Both the position numbers and the translations under genes were made by a program. From assembly GCF_024449095.1 (NCBI RefSeq), contig NZ_CP024628.1, positions 434,001 through 498,000 on the forward strand: a stretch of 64,000 bases of DNA, read 5' to 3'. The notes beneath the pieces were generated by a model. That model saw only the letters and a program-made list of their open reading frames with translations. It was not told the DNA's origin and searched no databases. This DNA is from Vibrio coralliilyticus (GTDB lineage: Bacteria > Pseudomonadota > Gammaproteobacteria > Enterobacterales > Vibrionaceae). Positions 8,354 through 18,460 of the stretch are shown piece by piece (the stretch's first letter is position 1; every line of letters starts with the position of its first letter).

Positions 8354-10432
8354 ATGAGTCGTTGTACAACTACAGATAAAATATTCAATAAAAGTAAACA
8401 GACGCCGCTTTCTGAAGTGATGTCGAAAGCATTATCAAGACGTACTATGTTAAAAGGTACAGGAGGTGTTGCTGCTTTTGGTGCTATGAGTTCTTTTGGC
8501 CTGACTGGTTGTGATACTGATGAAACTACAGTGGAGGTATCTGAGCGAGTCAACTCATTGGGCTTTGAGTCAGTGAGTGCAAAATCGAAAGATGCCTTTA
8601 CTGTGCCTGAAGGGTATTTTGCGCAGGTATTAGCTCCTTGGGGGACTCGATTATTCTCGGTTTCTTCTCATAATGATTTCATTCAACCATTTAAACAAGA
8701 TGGAACAAATAGCGATATAGACCAGTTGCATTCTGTTGGGCAAATGCATGATGGTATGCATTATTTCCCACTGGATGATACTCAGGGTATTTTGTGTATG
8801 AACCATGAGTTTATAAACCAAAATACTTTACATGAAGATGATTTTGAATCTAACGATAGGGATTATTTGGGCCGTCGGCTTCCAAACTATGTCCGTAAAG
8901 AATATTACGCTCATGGCGTATCCGTGGTGCATATTAAGTTGGAGCAAAGTGTTTGGCAGGTAGTGATTGATAGCCCTTACAATCGTCGAATTCATTTATC
9001 CACCGAAATGGACGTCACTGGCGCGATTACTGAGGGTGACTTACTGACGACCAAATTCACTGTTGAAAACAATAAGTCGAACGTAACTCATGGGACTTAC
9101 AATAATTGTGGTAATGGTTTTACTCCATGGGGTACTTATTTGACTTGTGAAGAAAACTGGCCTGGTCATTTTAAAATTACCTCTGAGCCAGACGATGTTC
9201 AAAAACGCTATGGCACGACAAGCGACAAAGCTTACGGAGACTGGGATTCCCCACCGCAGCAAGATGAGAATTTTACAGGTGAATTTAAGCGCTGGGATAT
9301 TTCAGTTTTAGGAGCGAGCCCTGAAGAGGATTTTCGTAACTACGATAACGGCTTTGGTTATATTGTTGAAATTGATCCCTATTCTCCAAACGCTAAGCCA
9401 GCTAAGCGTTCCTCTCTAGGCCGATTCCGCCATGAAGATTGTACCTATGGTGTGCTTGAACCGGGTAAACCTGTCGTCTTCTACAGTGGGCATGATGGCC
9501 GATATGAGTACGTTTATAAGTTTGTATCGGATGCATTATGGGATGAGAGTGACGCGAGTGAAAACTTATCCGCTGGCGCAGATCGTATGGCGATTGGTGC
9601 CAAATATATGGATCATGGCACATTGTATGTTGCACGTTTTGATGAGCAGGGCAAAGGTGAGTGGTTGCCGTTGACCGAAAACGCTATCGACCTTGATGGT
9701 AACCGCCTTGGAGATACCATTGGTAGCCAAGCAGCTATTATTCGCAATACGATTGGCGCAGCTGATGCGATGGGAGCTACGCCAATGGACCGCCCAGAAT
9801 GGACTGCAGTGGATTACAAAACGGGGCTGGTTTATCTCGCGTTGACAAACAACACTGATCGTCACGATGGAGATGTGGATGCTGCTAACCCTCGTCCGTA
9901 TAACGAATATGGTCATATTATTCGTTGGAAAGAAGGTGAAGTTGCGACAGAGTTTGAGTGGGAAATCTTTGCTTTTGGTTCTTCAGCTGAAGCTGATGCA
10001 TCGAGTGTTAACTTGTCCGGCCTAACCGAGGAGAATGAGTTCTCCTCCGTTGATGGAATTAGCTTCGATCAGCGCGGGATTTTATGGCTTCAAACCGACT
10101 CTGGTGCCAAAGAGGAGATTGATGTCGATAATCAGATCTTAGCTGTGGCACCTGATGCTCTTTCTCATTCTGCTAATGGTGAGCCTGTCGTCAATGTAGG
10201 TAACCAAGAACACCTCAAACGCTTTGCAGTGGCACCAAAAGGGGCGGAATCAACAGGTATTACTTTCACACCGGATTTTCGTCATATGTTTACTAACGTT
10301 CAGCATCCATCGAACTGGCCACATGATGCATTGAATGCATCGGCGGAAACTCCTGATGACGGGCGAGCTTGGCGGCCTCGTTCAAGTACCGTTGTGATTT
10401 CACGTTACGATGGTGGGAAATTAGGAGTTTAG
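8354..10432 (+). CDS. phoX: PhoX-family (DUF839) Tat-exported phosphatase, probable lipoprotein
   Basis: A 692-residue PhoX/DUF839 protein, of the size normal for PhoX. These are monomeric calcium/iron-dependent phosphatases acting on phosphomonoesters outside the cytoplasm. The N-terminus has a twin-arginine motif, SRRTMLK (residues 28-34), then a hydrophobic stretch that ends in LTGC (residues 50-53). LTGC reads as a lipobox, so the mature enzyme may be a Tat-exported lipoprotein. Conserved family segments include QMHDGMHYFP, LCMNHEF, NNCGNGFTPWGTYLTCEENW, RFRHEDCTYG, YSGHDGRYEYVYKFV, MDRPEWTAV and a C-terminal FTPDFRHMFTNVQHP. AAAGG lies upstream of the ATG. Single gene with its own terminator. 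Family assignment is firm; phosphatase activity is inferred. Confidence 0.88.
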   Translation: MSRCTTTDKIFNKSKQTPLSEVMSKALSRRTMLKGTGGVAAFGAMSSFGLTGCDTDETTVEVSERVNSLGFESVSAKSKDAFTVPEGYFAQVLAPWGTRLFSVSSHNDFIQPFKQDGTNSDIDQLHSVGQMHDGMHYFPLDDTQGILCMNHEFINQNTLHEDDFESNDRDYLGRRLPNYVRKEYYAHGVSVVHIKLEQSVWQVVIDSPYNRRIHLSTEMDVTGAITEGDLLTTKFTVENNKSNVTHGTYNNCGNGFTPWGTYLTCEENWPGHFKITSEPDDVQKRYGTTSDKAYGDWDSPPQQDENFTGEFKRWDISVLGASPEEDFRNYDNGFGYIVEIDPYSPNAKPAKRSSLGRFRHEDCTYGVLEPGKPVVFYSGHDGRYEYVYKFVSDALWDESDASENLSAGADRMAIGAKYMDHGTLYVARFDEQGKGEWLPLTENAIDLDGNRLGDTIGSQAAIIRNTIGAADAMGATPMDRPEWTAVDYKTGLVYLALTNNTDRHDGDVDAANPRPYNEYGHIIRWKEGEVATEFEWEIFAFGSSAEADASSVNLSGLTEENEFSSVDGISFDQRGILWLQTDSGAKEEIDVDNQILAVAPDALSHSANGEPVVNVGNQEHLKRFAVAPKGAESTGITFTPDFRHMFTNVQHPSNWPHDALNASAETPDDGRAWRPRSSTVVISRYDGGKLGV

Positions 10433-10508
10433 CTTCACTTATGGGGCAAGCGTGTGAGCTAGAGCATATTTAGCCCATGATAATTCTGTGATACCACAGA
10501 ACAAATGG

Positions 10509-10545
10509 AAAATCCCCTTAGTCTGGGTGACTGAGGGGATTTTTA
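10509..10545. terminator. Bidirectional intrinsic terminator
   Basis: A 15-base stem, AAAATCCCCTTAGTC against GACTGAGGGGATTTT with one G-U pair, and loop TGGGT. It lies between the convergent phoX-like and fghA genes, with A and T runs on both sides. Confidence 0.85.
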
Positions 10546-10560
10546 TTTGGCTTTGTATGT

Positions 10561-11400
10561 TTATTTGAACATGTGTTTCGCGTGGAACATTAAGTGTTCA
10601 TCAATAAAACTCGAAATAAAGTAATAGCTGTGATCATAGCCCGTTTGCATGCGCAGTTCTAAATCTGAACCGTGGATTTCTGCCGCGGCGATCAGAGCTT
10701 CAGGCTTTAGCTGTTCGATAAGAAAGTTATCGGCATCGCCTTGGTCGACCAGAATAGGTATCGGAGACGGTGCTCGCCTGAGAAGCTCGCTAGCGTCGTA
10801 ATCCTTCCAGCTTTCAACGTTGTTCCCCAGATAAGCGCTAAAAGCCTTTTGACCCCATGGACATTGCATTGGGTTACTGATTGGACTAAAAGCTGAGATG
10901 GAGCTGAAGTGAGAAGCATTTTTCAAACCAATCGTTAGGGCACCATGCCCTCCCATACTATGACCAGAGATCGCTTTCACGCCTGAAACGGGGAAGCTTG
11001 ATTCGATAAGGTCAGGCAGCTCTTGTGTGACGTAATCATACATATGATAGTGTTCAGACCAAGGTGCCTGAGTCGCGTTAAGGTAGAAACCTGCACCTTT
11101 ACCTAAATCGTAACCTTCGTCATCAGAGACGCCTTCACCACGTGGGCTGGTGTCGGGAGCGACGATGGCAATTCCTAGTTCAGCGGCTTTTTTGAAGGCT
11201 CCAGCTTTCTGCATGAAGTTTTCGTCGGTGCAAGTGAGGCCTGAAAGCCAGTATAAAACAGGAACAGGGGAGGTTTTGCTTGCGTTAGGCGGCAAAAAAA
11301 TGGCGAAACGCATAGTGCAGTTTAGGACTATGGAATCATGGATGTATTGCTTGTGCCAGCCACCTGCGACTTTGTTTTGGCTTATGTTGGATAAACTCAT
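10561..11400 (-). CDS. fghA: S-formylglutathione hydrolase
   Basis: A serine hydrolase of the esterase D family that splits S-formylglutathione to formate and glutathione, the second step of glutathione-dependent formaldehyde detoxification. The nucleophile elbow is GHSMGGHGAL. DQGDADNFL supplies the acid and GYDHSYYF the histidine of the triad. LYWLSGLTCTDENFMQKAG near the N-terminus is a family signature. I start at the ATG at 11400 (MSLSNIS), giving 279 residues, close to E. coli FrmB (277). A GTG at 11427 would add nine unconserved residues. It lies 67 bases downstream of the class III alcohol dehydrogenase gene on the same strand and is probably co-transcribed with it. Confidence 0.92.
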   Translation of the reverse strand: MSLSNISQNKVAGGWHKQYIHDSIVLNCTMRFAIFLPPNASKTSPVPVLYWLSGLTCTDENFMQKAGAFKKAAELGIAIVAPDTSPRGEGVSDDEGYDLGKGAGFYLNATQAPWSEHYHMYDYVTQELPDLIESSFPVSGVKAISGHSMGGHGALTIGLKNASHFSSISAFSPISNPMQCPWGQKAFSAYLGNNVESWKDYDASELLRRAPSPIPILVDQGDADNFLIEQLKPEALIAAAEIHGSDLELRMQTGYDHSYYFISSFIDEHLMFHAKHMFK

Positions 11401-11467
11401 TGTTAGTCTCTCAGATAAAGCCGTCACACGATAAGATGCAGCGGCTTATTAACGGGTTAAACGGGCA

Positions 11468-12652
<1,185 letters not shown>

Positions 12653-12754
12653 CTAAGCGTAGACGAGGAAGGTGTTTCTCGCTGTTCTACTTTGTTGGTC
12701 ACCATTCTAGGTATTTCCTATGTAAAGATAATCCCTTTAAACTGAAAATGATTT

Positions 12755-12768
12755 TTACATTATTGTAA
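12755..12768. promoter_or_regulatory. Candidate LysR-type operator (TTACA-N4-TGTAA)
   Basis: TTACA TTAT TGTAA is a perfect inverted repeat with the T-N11-A spacing expected of LysR-type recognition. It is 41-54 bases before the start of the LysR gene, within the divergent frmA/lysR promoter region. A second small repeat, TAGG TATTT CCTA, lies at 12708-12720. The assignment is inference. Confidence 0.45.
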
Positions 12769-12808
12769 TAATGGTAGGGTGTTATTTTAGGGTTAACAGG
12801 AGTGCGTA

Positions 12809-13693
12809 ATGGCTAATTGGGATGGGGTGAGTGAGTTTGTTGCAGTTGCAGAAATGCAGTCCTTTACGGCAGCAGCTAAGAAGCTGGATACCTCTGTGGC
12901 TCAGATCAGTAGGCGGGTTGCTGCCTTGGAAGAAAGGTTAGCAGTCAAGTTACTTAACCGGACAACGAGAAAAGTCTCTGCCACTGAAGCAGGGCAAGTA
13001 TACTACCAGCAGTGTAAACACTTAGTTGAAGGGCTAGAGTTGGCAGAATTGGCCGTGACTCAAATGCAGTCAACCCCCAAAGGGTTACTCAAAATCACAG
13101 CTCCGGTGACCTATGGTGAAACACATTTAGCCCCGCTTTTACTCGACTTTCTTGAGTCTTACCCTTTGGTTGATTTAGACCTTAACCTGACGAATCAAAG
13201 GATTGATCTCATTGAAATGGGTGTCGATGTCGCGATTCGATTAGGTCGCCTCGAGGATTCTAGCTTAGTGGCCAAGCGGTTATCTAGCCGTCAGCTTTAT
13301 GTGTGCGGTAGCTCAGGCTATTTAGCCCGCTATGGAGAGCCACATACGCTATCTGAGCTGGATAATCACCACTGCTTAGTTGGAACTATTGATTATTGGC
13401 GCTTCAAAGAAAATAAACGAGAAAAGTCACTGCGTGTCTCAGGTCGTATTCACTGCAATTCTGGGGCGGCATTATTGGATGCGGCAAAGCGCGGCTTAGG
13501 TTTAGTTCAGCTCCCCGATTATTACGTCAAGGAAGGGCTAGATTCTGGGGAAATAGTAGAAGTATTGTCTGACTATCGGGGTGACAGAGAAGGGATTTGG
13601 GCTTTATATCCTCAAAACCGAAACTTGTCACCCAAAGTACGTCTGTTGATTGATTTTCTGGCCGATAAATTAGGTGGGAGTACTAGGTTCTAA
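12809..13693 (+). CDS. LysR-family transcriptional regulator, divergent from frmA
   Basis: A 294-residue LTTR. The N-terminal winged helix spans about residues 5-65 (FVAVAEMQSFTAAAKKLDTSVAQISRR, then ALEERLAVKLLNRTTRKVSATEAG). The substrate-binding domain follows (KGLLKITAPVTYGE..., GVDVAIRLGRLEDSSLVAKRL). The overall pattern resembles the DsdC/AaeR-like group that often controls a neighbouring gene. AACAGGAGT precedes the ATG. It points away from frmA, so it is the likely formaldehyde or aldehyde-responsive regulator of frmA-fghA. Its last 24 bases overlap the convergent MFS gene. The inducer is not predictable. Confidence 0.88.
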   Translation: MANWDGVSEFVAVAEMQSFTAAAKKLDTSVAQISRRVAALEERLAVKLLNRTTRKVSATEAGQVYYQQCKHLVEGLELAELAVTQMQSTPKGLLKITAPVTYGETHLAPLLLDFLESYPLVDLDLNLTNQRIDLIEMGVDVAIRLGRLEDSSLVAKRLSSRQLYVCGSSGYLARYGEPHTLSELDNHHCLVGTIDYWRFKENKREKSLRVSGRIHCNSGAALLDAAKRGLGLVQLPDYYVKEGLDSGEIVEVLSDYRGDREGIWALYPQNRNLSPKVRLLIDFLADKLGGSTRF

Positions 13694-15499
13694 GTCAGCA
13701 TCCTGAATCGACTGCTCAACCATTTCTGCGATCTCTTCGGCTTGTTCAGGAGCCGTTTCTGAAATGGCGTTGACCCACTCTTCAACCGATTCCGTGAGAT
13801 TACTGTCTTCACGGTCGGCGGGTCTCAAGTTGCTGTTGTTCTCTACCATATTTGCCACTAACTCCTGGCTGACTTCAACAAGCATATCTGGATCGTGTTC
13901 AGCCAGTGTTTCAATCACTTTGGTTGGTGTATCGTCCATGGATTCGGTAATCGCAGCTAATATAGACATTGCATTTTCCGGCTCTTTTTCAACCAGCCAC
14001 TCTACGAGTGCTTCTATCTGATTATCGTCAGACTCAGCCAGACGTTTCGCAATGTCCACAGAGAGCTCAGGGTTGGTTAGCGTCATCGCTCTGAAAAGCA
14101 GAACGGTATCGATGCTCTCGATTTGCGCAGCACGCTCTGCGATCGACACTGCCCATTCAGGCTGCTTGTTAGCCAAACTGCGAATAAAGGTAATGGCATT
14201 TGAAGGGTGTGATGCCGCCAGTTCTTCGACTTGTTCCAAAGCTTCTTCTACATACAGAGAATATTCTTGATACTCAGTTCGAGGGTCCAGCTCACTGTGA
14301 ATCGATGTCGGTGTATGCATCACGAAGCTTTCTTGGTCTTCGACTGGAAGAGCTTCACGCACTGACATGCGATAAATAGTAAAGATGATAAGGCCTAAGT
14401 CCACCATGATAAGGAAAGTGAACAAAGCACTATTCTCAAATTGAGCCATTAATACTGACACAGTGTAGGGGCCGACAATCGAACCAATCGCGTAAATGCA
14501 AAGTAAACCTGATAATACGGGGACTAGCTGGGCTTTCATTGCGCGGTCAAAGGTCTCGGAAATACTCAGCGGATACAAACAGGCGACAAGCCCCATCGTC
14601 ATCGCAACCAAAAGCAATTGTGTTGTTGACCACTGCCAGTCAATGGATACGGGAAGTAGGAAACTGACGATAGCAAGTACAAAGCAGCTTCCAAGTATGA
14701 CTTTGCGTCGTTCAAATCGATCAGATAAATAGCCCATTGGCAGTTGTAATAAGATACCGCCAGCGGTAGCCGCTCCCATGAAAACAGAAAGCTGAAAGCC
14801 AGTAATACCTACGCCATCAGCGTATATGGGTAACATGTTGGCAATGGTGGAATACAAAACGCCACAAGTGAAACACGTAACAAACCCCAAGGGAGAGAGA
14901 ACGTAAATCGACTTGAGTGGGATGGAATCGGATTGTTCGATCTGAGGCTCGAATTGAGAAATGAAAACCACAGGCGTTACCGAGATACTGAATAAAACGC
15001 CACACAAAATAAACAAGGTGGTTTCACTGGGTGGTGCAATGGCAAGGCCAAACTGACCTAAAGTGATAGCACTGAGAATGACAACCTGATTAACGGCAAG
15101 GATTTTCCCTCGATTGGACTCAGTTGAAACGCTGTTAAACCAAGTGTCAAGAGTAGTCATCGCGCAGGCGATACAAAAGCCCATAATGGAACGCATAATC
15201 ACCCATATCCAGACTTCGTAATTAAGCCCCATAATCAGAATGGCGCTGGCTCCTAAGCTACCACACATGGCGAACGTTCTTACCAAACCAATGTTGCGTA
15301 GAATACGTTTGCCAAGAATTGCCCCCAAAAGAAAACCAACGGAGTACATGGAAAGAACGAAACCCATCGATTGAACACTGATGTTACTTTCGGAAAGGGA
15401 GACAGGAAGTAAGATGCCACTCAGGCCATGACTGCTCATCAATAGGAACGAGCTGATGAAGAGAAGGGTTAGTGGTCGTAGTGCTGCTGTAATAGTCAT
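13670..15499 (-). CDS. MFS transporter with long C-terminal helical-repeat tail
   Basis: A 609-residue protein. Residues 1-385 form a typical 12-helix major facilitator domain, with GFLLGAILGKRILR after helix 2, FWF-like NSVSTESNRGK in the loop, and GYLSDRFERRKVILG in the second half. The top relatives by eye are YcaD-like sugar or drug efflux permeases. About 200 cytoplasmic residues follow (410-609). They are acidic and made of repeated helical units of the form P-x-x-A-x-x-I/F ending in ALVEWLVEKEPENAMSIL and TPTKVIETLAEHDPDMLVEV, which resemble HEAT- or TPR-like repeats. Normal MFS proteins are near 400 residues, so the tail is unusual and may be a regulatory or docking module. It overlaps the convergent LysR gene by 24 bases. 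Substrate unknown. Confidence 0.8.
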   Translation of the reverse strand: MTITAALRPLTLLFISSFLLMSSHGLSGILLPVSLSESNISVQSMGFVLSMYSVGFLLGAILGKRILRNIGLVRTFAMCGSLGASAILIMGLNYEVWIWVIMRSIMGFCIACAMTTLDTWFNSVSTESNRGKILAVNQVVILSAITLGQFGLAIAPPSETTLFILCGVLFSISVTPVVFISQFEPQIEQSDSIPLKSIYVLSPLGFVTCFTCGVLYSTIANMLPIYADGVGITGFQLSVFMGAATAGGILLQLPMGYLSDRFERRKVILGSCFVLAIVSFLLPVSIDWQWSTTQLLLVAMTMGLVACLYPLSISETFDRAMKAQLVPVLSGLLCIYAIGSIVGPYTVSVLMAQFENSALFTFLIMVDLGLIIFTIYRMSVREALPVEDQESFVMHTPTSIHSELDPRTEYQEYSLYVEEALEQVEELAASHPSNAITFIRSLANKQPEWAVSIAERAAQIESIDTVLLFRAMTLTNPELSVDIAKRLAESDDNQIEALVEWLVEKEPENAMSILAAITESMDDTPTKVIETLAEHDPDMLVEVSQELVANMVENNSNLRPADREDSNLTESVEEWVNAISETAPEQAEEIAEMVEQSIQDADLEPSTPT

Positions 15500-15732
15500 A
15501 ACCTTTGATTTAAAAGCAAAAGAGCGTCACTTTCAAGGGGGGCCAAAGGATTCGTTTCTGTTTGGTTGATCAAATATTCATAGACTGCACTTGAGTTTTC
15601 TTATATCACCCAGCTTAATTATCATGCCCAATAACATTGACAATCGCCTGTCTCGCTTCTGACATTGAGACACGATTGCCTCATTATCTTATTGCGCAAT
15701 CAGATGGTTTCCTACTAAACGAAAAGGTGCAG

Positions 15733-16845
15733 ATGAAACTCAAAATTTTGGCTTTTTTTATTGCCACTGTTATTTGCCAACCTAGCGTATTTGCAGCAGA
15801 AGAAAATGCGCAAGAGATAAATAGCCAGACAGTTTATATCGATAAAAGTGATGACTGGGTAAAGCTAAAATCGGGTGAGGTGCTAAAAGGTGAGCTGACT
15901 GGAACAGTAAAGAAGGAATCGAACTCATACGATCAGGAAATTGAGTTTGACAGCGATGACCTTGGCGATCAAGAAATTGAGCTTGAAGATGTTTCGGTTT
16001 TGGAGACGGCAAGCTTTTTCACTATTCGAACCGCTAGTGGGGATATCTATGATGGTTACCTCTCAATTCGTGATAATAAACTGTATTTGAAAAAGGGCGA
16101 TCAGGAGTTTTCTTTTCCTGTTAATCAGGTTGTTTCTATCTATCGTGGTGCAGAGAAGGATTCAGATTATTGGACGGCAGATCTGTTTCTTGGATTGGAC
16201 ATTAGCAAAGGTAATACGGAAGAGTTCTCTCTGCTAGGCGAGGTTGAAGCAGAGCGCAATACGGTTGAGTCAAGAACGAAACTCAGTGCTCGCCATGAGG
16301 TGTCAGAGTCAAATAATGAGAAGACGGCACAGAAGAGCCAATTTAATGGATCTTACGATATTTACCTCAACAACAGATTGTTTTTCAGGCCAGTAAAACT
16401 GTCCGTTCTCAGCGATGAATTTCAGAACTTGGATTATCAGGTGAATGCTTCAATGCAGGTTGGTTACTTTTTCGTGGCAGATTCAGATGCTGAGTGGGAT
16501 GTGTCAATTGGTCCCGGTATGCAGTACAGCGAATTTTCGACGGTAGAAGCCGGTGAGGAAGACAGTGCCAGCAGTACGATTTTAACCTTGGAATCCAACT
16601 TTGAGTACGAGCTGACAAAGGATATCGACTTTAGTCATACTTACAATCTTGACTGGGCGAGTGATGACGCCGGTGGAATGCGACATAAGAACGACCTTGG
16701 TTTTGACATTGATCTTGTTGGGGATTTGGAGTTCAGTATTAAAGCTATCTGGGAACATGTTTCACAAACTAAAGCTGACTCGGACGGTGTCGTACCCGAG
16801 AAAGATGACTACAAAATTAACTTCGGTTTGAGTTACGAGCTTTGA
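15733..16845 (+). CDS. DUF481 family outer-membrane beta-barrel protein
   Basis: A 370-residue exported protein with signal peptide MKLKILAFFIATVICQPSVFAA. Residues 30-150 are a beta-rich periplasmic part with WVKLKSGEVLKGELTGTVKK, the RNA-binding-like Sm/LSm-type strand pattern seen in many DUF481 proteins. The C-terminal 220 residues are a DUF481 barrel: GLDISKGNTEEFSLLGEVEAERNTVESRTKLSARHE, then strands ending in YKINFGLSYEL with a terminal aromatic/leucine pattern. Relatives are called salt-induced outer-membrane proteins (YdiY-like); their function is not established. An earlier in-frame start at 15637 would hide the signal peptide. AAAAGG before 15733 decides the start. Confidence 0.8.
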   Translation: MKLKILAFFIATVICQPSVFAAEENAQEINSQTVYIDKSDDWVKLKSGEVLKGELTGTVKKESNSYDQEIEFDSDDLGDQEIELEDVSVLETASFFTIRTASGDIYDGYLSIRDNKLYLKKGDQEFSFPVNQVVSIYRGAEKDSDYWTADLFLGLDISKGNTEEFSLLGEVEAERNTVESRTKLSARHEVSESNNEKTAQKSQFNGSYDIYLNNRLFFRPVKLSVLSDEFQNLDYQVNASMQVGYFFVADSDAEWDVSIGPGMQYSEFSTVEAGEEDSASSTILTLESNFEYELTKDIDFSHTYNLDWASDDAGGMRHKNDLGFDIDLVGDLEFSIKAIWEHVSQTKADSDGVVPEKDDYKINFGLSYEL

Positions 16846-16852
16846 ACAAACC

Positions 16853-16882
16853 AAAAAGCGAAGCACAAAGGCTTCGCTTTTT
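16853..16882. terminator. Bidirectional intrinsic terminator
   Basis: A 12-base perfect stem, AAAAAGCGAAGC / GCTTCGCTTTTT, with loop ACAAAG. It lies between the convergent DUF481 and siderophore-interacting protein genes. Confidence 0.9.
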
Positions 16883-16884
16883 GA

Positions 16885-17655
16885 TTACTGGTTTTCGTCA
16901 GCATCTTGTCGTTTTATCACCTTGTGGCCGTCTTCTGAAACGCCTTGTTTCCAATAACTACTGATATAGATATTTTCTCGTCCGACTTCCTTTTCATTGC
17001 GGAAATACTGTCTCAGTTGACGCATTGAATCAAACTCACAAGCAGACCAAATAGACGCCATCCCCTCTAACCAAGTTAGCTTTCGAACCTGATCTACTAA
17101 AGATTGTGATGCATTAAGCCAGATGACTTCAACGTTTTTGGGAGCGTCAACGGGTTGAATATCCTCTTCAGATTCTACTTGAATAACGGCATAACCTTTC
17201 GCTTGTTCAGGTAGGCTTCTCACTTTAACGCTTAAAGCGGGCAGCGCCGTCATATCTGCCACCATAAAGAACCAATCAGCTTGTAAATTCATCGTCGAAA
17301 TAGAACCCGGTCCTGCGATGGAAATGGTGTCGCCAACCTTAGCACCCATTGCCCAGCGAGCGGCAAAGCCACATTGTAAATCCTGTGTGATATGGCGCAC
17401 AAAGTCGACTTCAATTGCACATGCTTTTGGATCAAACTGACGAATCGTGTAAGTGCGCATGACAGGACGTTCCGTCTCAGTCAGTTGGCTTAAATCCGTA
17501 CTGCCTTCTTGATTAAACAAAAGCTTGATATAGCCGCCTTCACATTCGTTTGGAAAATCGGCAAGCCCAGAGCCTTGTAGTGTAATTCGCTGCATGTTAG
17601 GGGTAACGGACTCTGTCGATTGAACAATGAGTGATCTTGCTGATGGCTTTTTCAT
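16885..17655 (-). CDS. Siderophore-interacting protein (ViuB/YqjH-type ferric-siderophore reductase)
   Basis: A 256-residue flavin reductase-fold protein of the SIP family. These cytoplasmic enzymes release iron from imported ferric siderophores by reduction. Residues 10-120 form the FAD-binding barrel, with RTYTIRQFD (the RxYT-S flavin motif), VDFVRH and GDTISIAGPG. The C-terminal half is the NAD(P)H-binding lobe, with WACEFDSMRQLRQYFRNE near IWSACEFDS, typical of ViuB and YqjH. A good Fur box lies directly upstream, so it is probably iron-repressed. No siderophore synthesis or receptor gene is adjacent, so it may serve an unlinked uptake system. Confidence 0.88.
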   Translation of the reverse strand: MKKPSARSLIVQSTESVTPNMQRITLQGSGLADFPNECEGGYIKLLFNQEGSTDLSQLTETERPVMRTYTIRQFDPKACAIEVDFVRHITQDLQCGFAARWAMGAKVGDTISIAGPGSISTMNLQADWFFMVADMTALPALSVKVRSLPEQAKGYAVIQVESEEDIQPVDAPKNVEVIWLNASQSLVDQVRKLTWLEGMASIWSACEFDSMRQLRQYFRNEKEVGRENIYISSYWKQGVSEDGHKVIKRQDADENQ

Positions 17656-17664
17656 ATTTCTACT

Positions 17665-17679
17665 CGATAATTATTCTCT
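17665..17679 (-). promoter_or_regulatory. Candidate Fur box
   Basis: On the minus strand AGAGAATAATTATCG matches 11 of the 14 defined positions of the Fur 7-1-7 pattern TGATAATnATTATCA. It lies 10-24 bases upstream of the siderophore-interacting protein start, where binding would block transcription or sit over the leader. Confidence 0.6.
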
Positions 17680-17731
17680 TTCGCATTTAGAGTAGCAGTT
17701 ATTCCATCAGTGAGACAGCAAATTTACAGTG

Positions 17732-18316
17732 TTAAAGCATTGGTACCGTTGAGCCAACCAGCAGTAAAGCCATGAGCAGGTTGAAGCTCCTCACTCTGAT
17801 GTTGTTTGTTAACCATCGCTGCAGCTCGCGTCCAGCAAGAATCCAGAAACTGCCAGAAGGAAAGTTTGCAAATAGAAACGTACACGCGATGATCGAGAGT
17901 TCAAGCCAGCCACCGCCATTGCTGTATAAGGTCACAGAGCTCAGGGCCATTGACCATCCTTTGGGGTTTACCCATTGGAAGCTCGCGGCACCGAGAAATG
18001 TCATTGGTTTGAAATCTTCGACATCTTTTGCTTTACCACTACAGGCAATTTTTATCGCGAGATAGCCCAAGTAAGCCAGACTGATATATTTTAGTACTGT
18101 ATGAGTAACAGGATAGGTTTCAAACATACCTGTTAGGCCAATGCCAACCAGCATGACCATAAAAGCAAAGCCAAAAGCGACCCCTGTCATATGAGGTAGG
18201 GTTCGTTTGTAGCCGACGTTAGCTCCTGACGTCATCAGCATGATGTTGTTTGGTCCAGGGGTGAAGGTCGAGACAAAGGCAAAAAGCACCAGTGCGCCAA
18301 GTTGTTCCATTTCCAT
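17732..18316 (-). CDS. LysE/RhtB-family amino-acid exporter
   Basis: A 194-residue inner-membrane protein with about six hydrophobic segments and the LysE/RhtB signature TPGPNNIMLMTSGANVGYKRTLPHMTGVAFGF near the N-terminus. SFQWVNPKGWSMALS in the middle is also typical. The family exports amino acids or their analogues by proton antiport. AGGAG lies 7 bases before the ATG at 18316. It is divergent from an Lrp/AsnC-type regulator, the usual partner of such exporters. The specific amino acid is unknown. Confidence 0.87.
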   Translation of the reverse strand: MEMEQLGALVLFAFVSTFTPGPNNIMLMTSGANVGYKRTLPHMTGVAFGFAFMVMLVGIGLTGMFETYPVTHTVLKYISLAYLGYLAIKIACSGKAKDVEDFKPMTFLGAASFQWVNPKGWSMALSSVTLYSNGGGWLELSIIACTFLFANFPSGSFWILAGRELQRWLTNNIRVRSFNLLMALLLVGSTVPML

Positions 18317-18460
18317 GATGGGCTCCTGTAATTGTTAGAAAGCAAGATTGTTGCGTTGGATGTGTTGTCTGACCGGTCAACTTCTATATTATGTGGATTA
18401 AGGCGCAATTTTGTGTTTTTATTCGAATGTTAAGGCGATATTGCACAATTTGGGGGCGTT

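Noticed and set aside
9566..9916. A 116-codon minus-strand frame inside the phoX-like gene
   Set aside because: Antisense shadow of a conserved coding region, without start signals.
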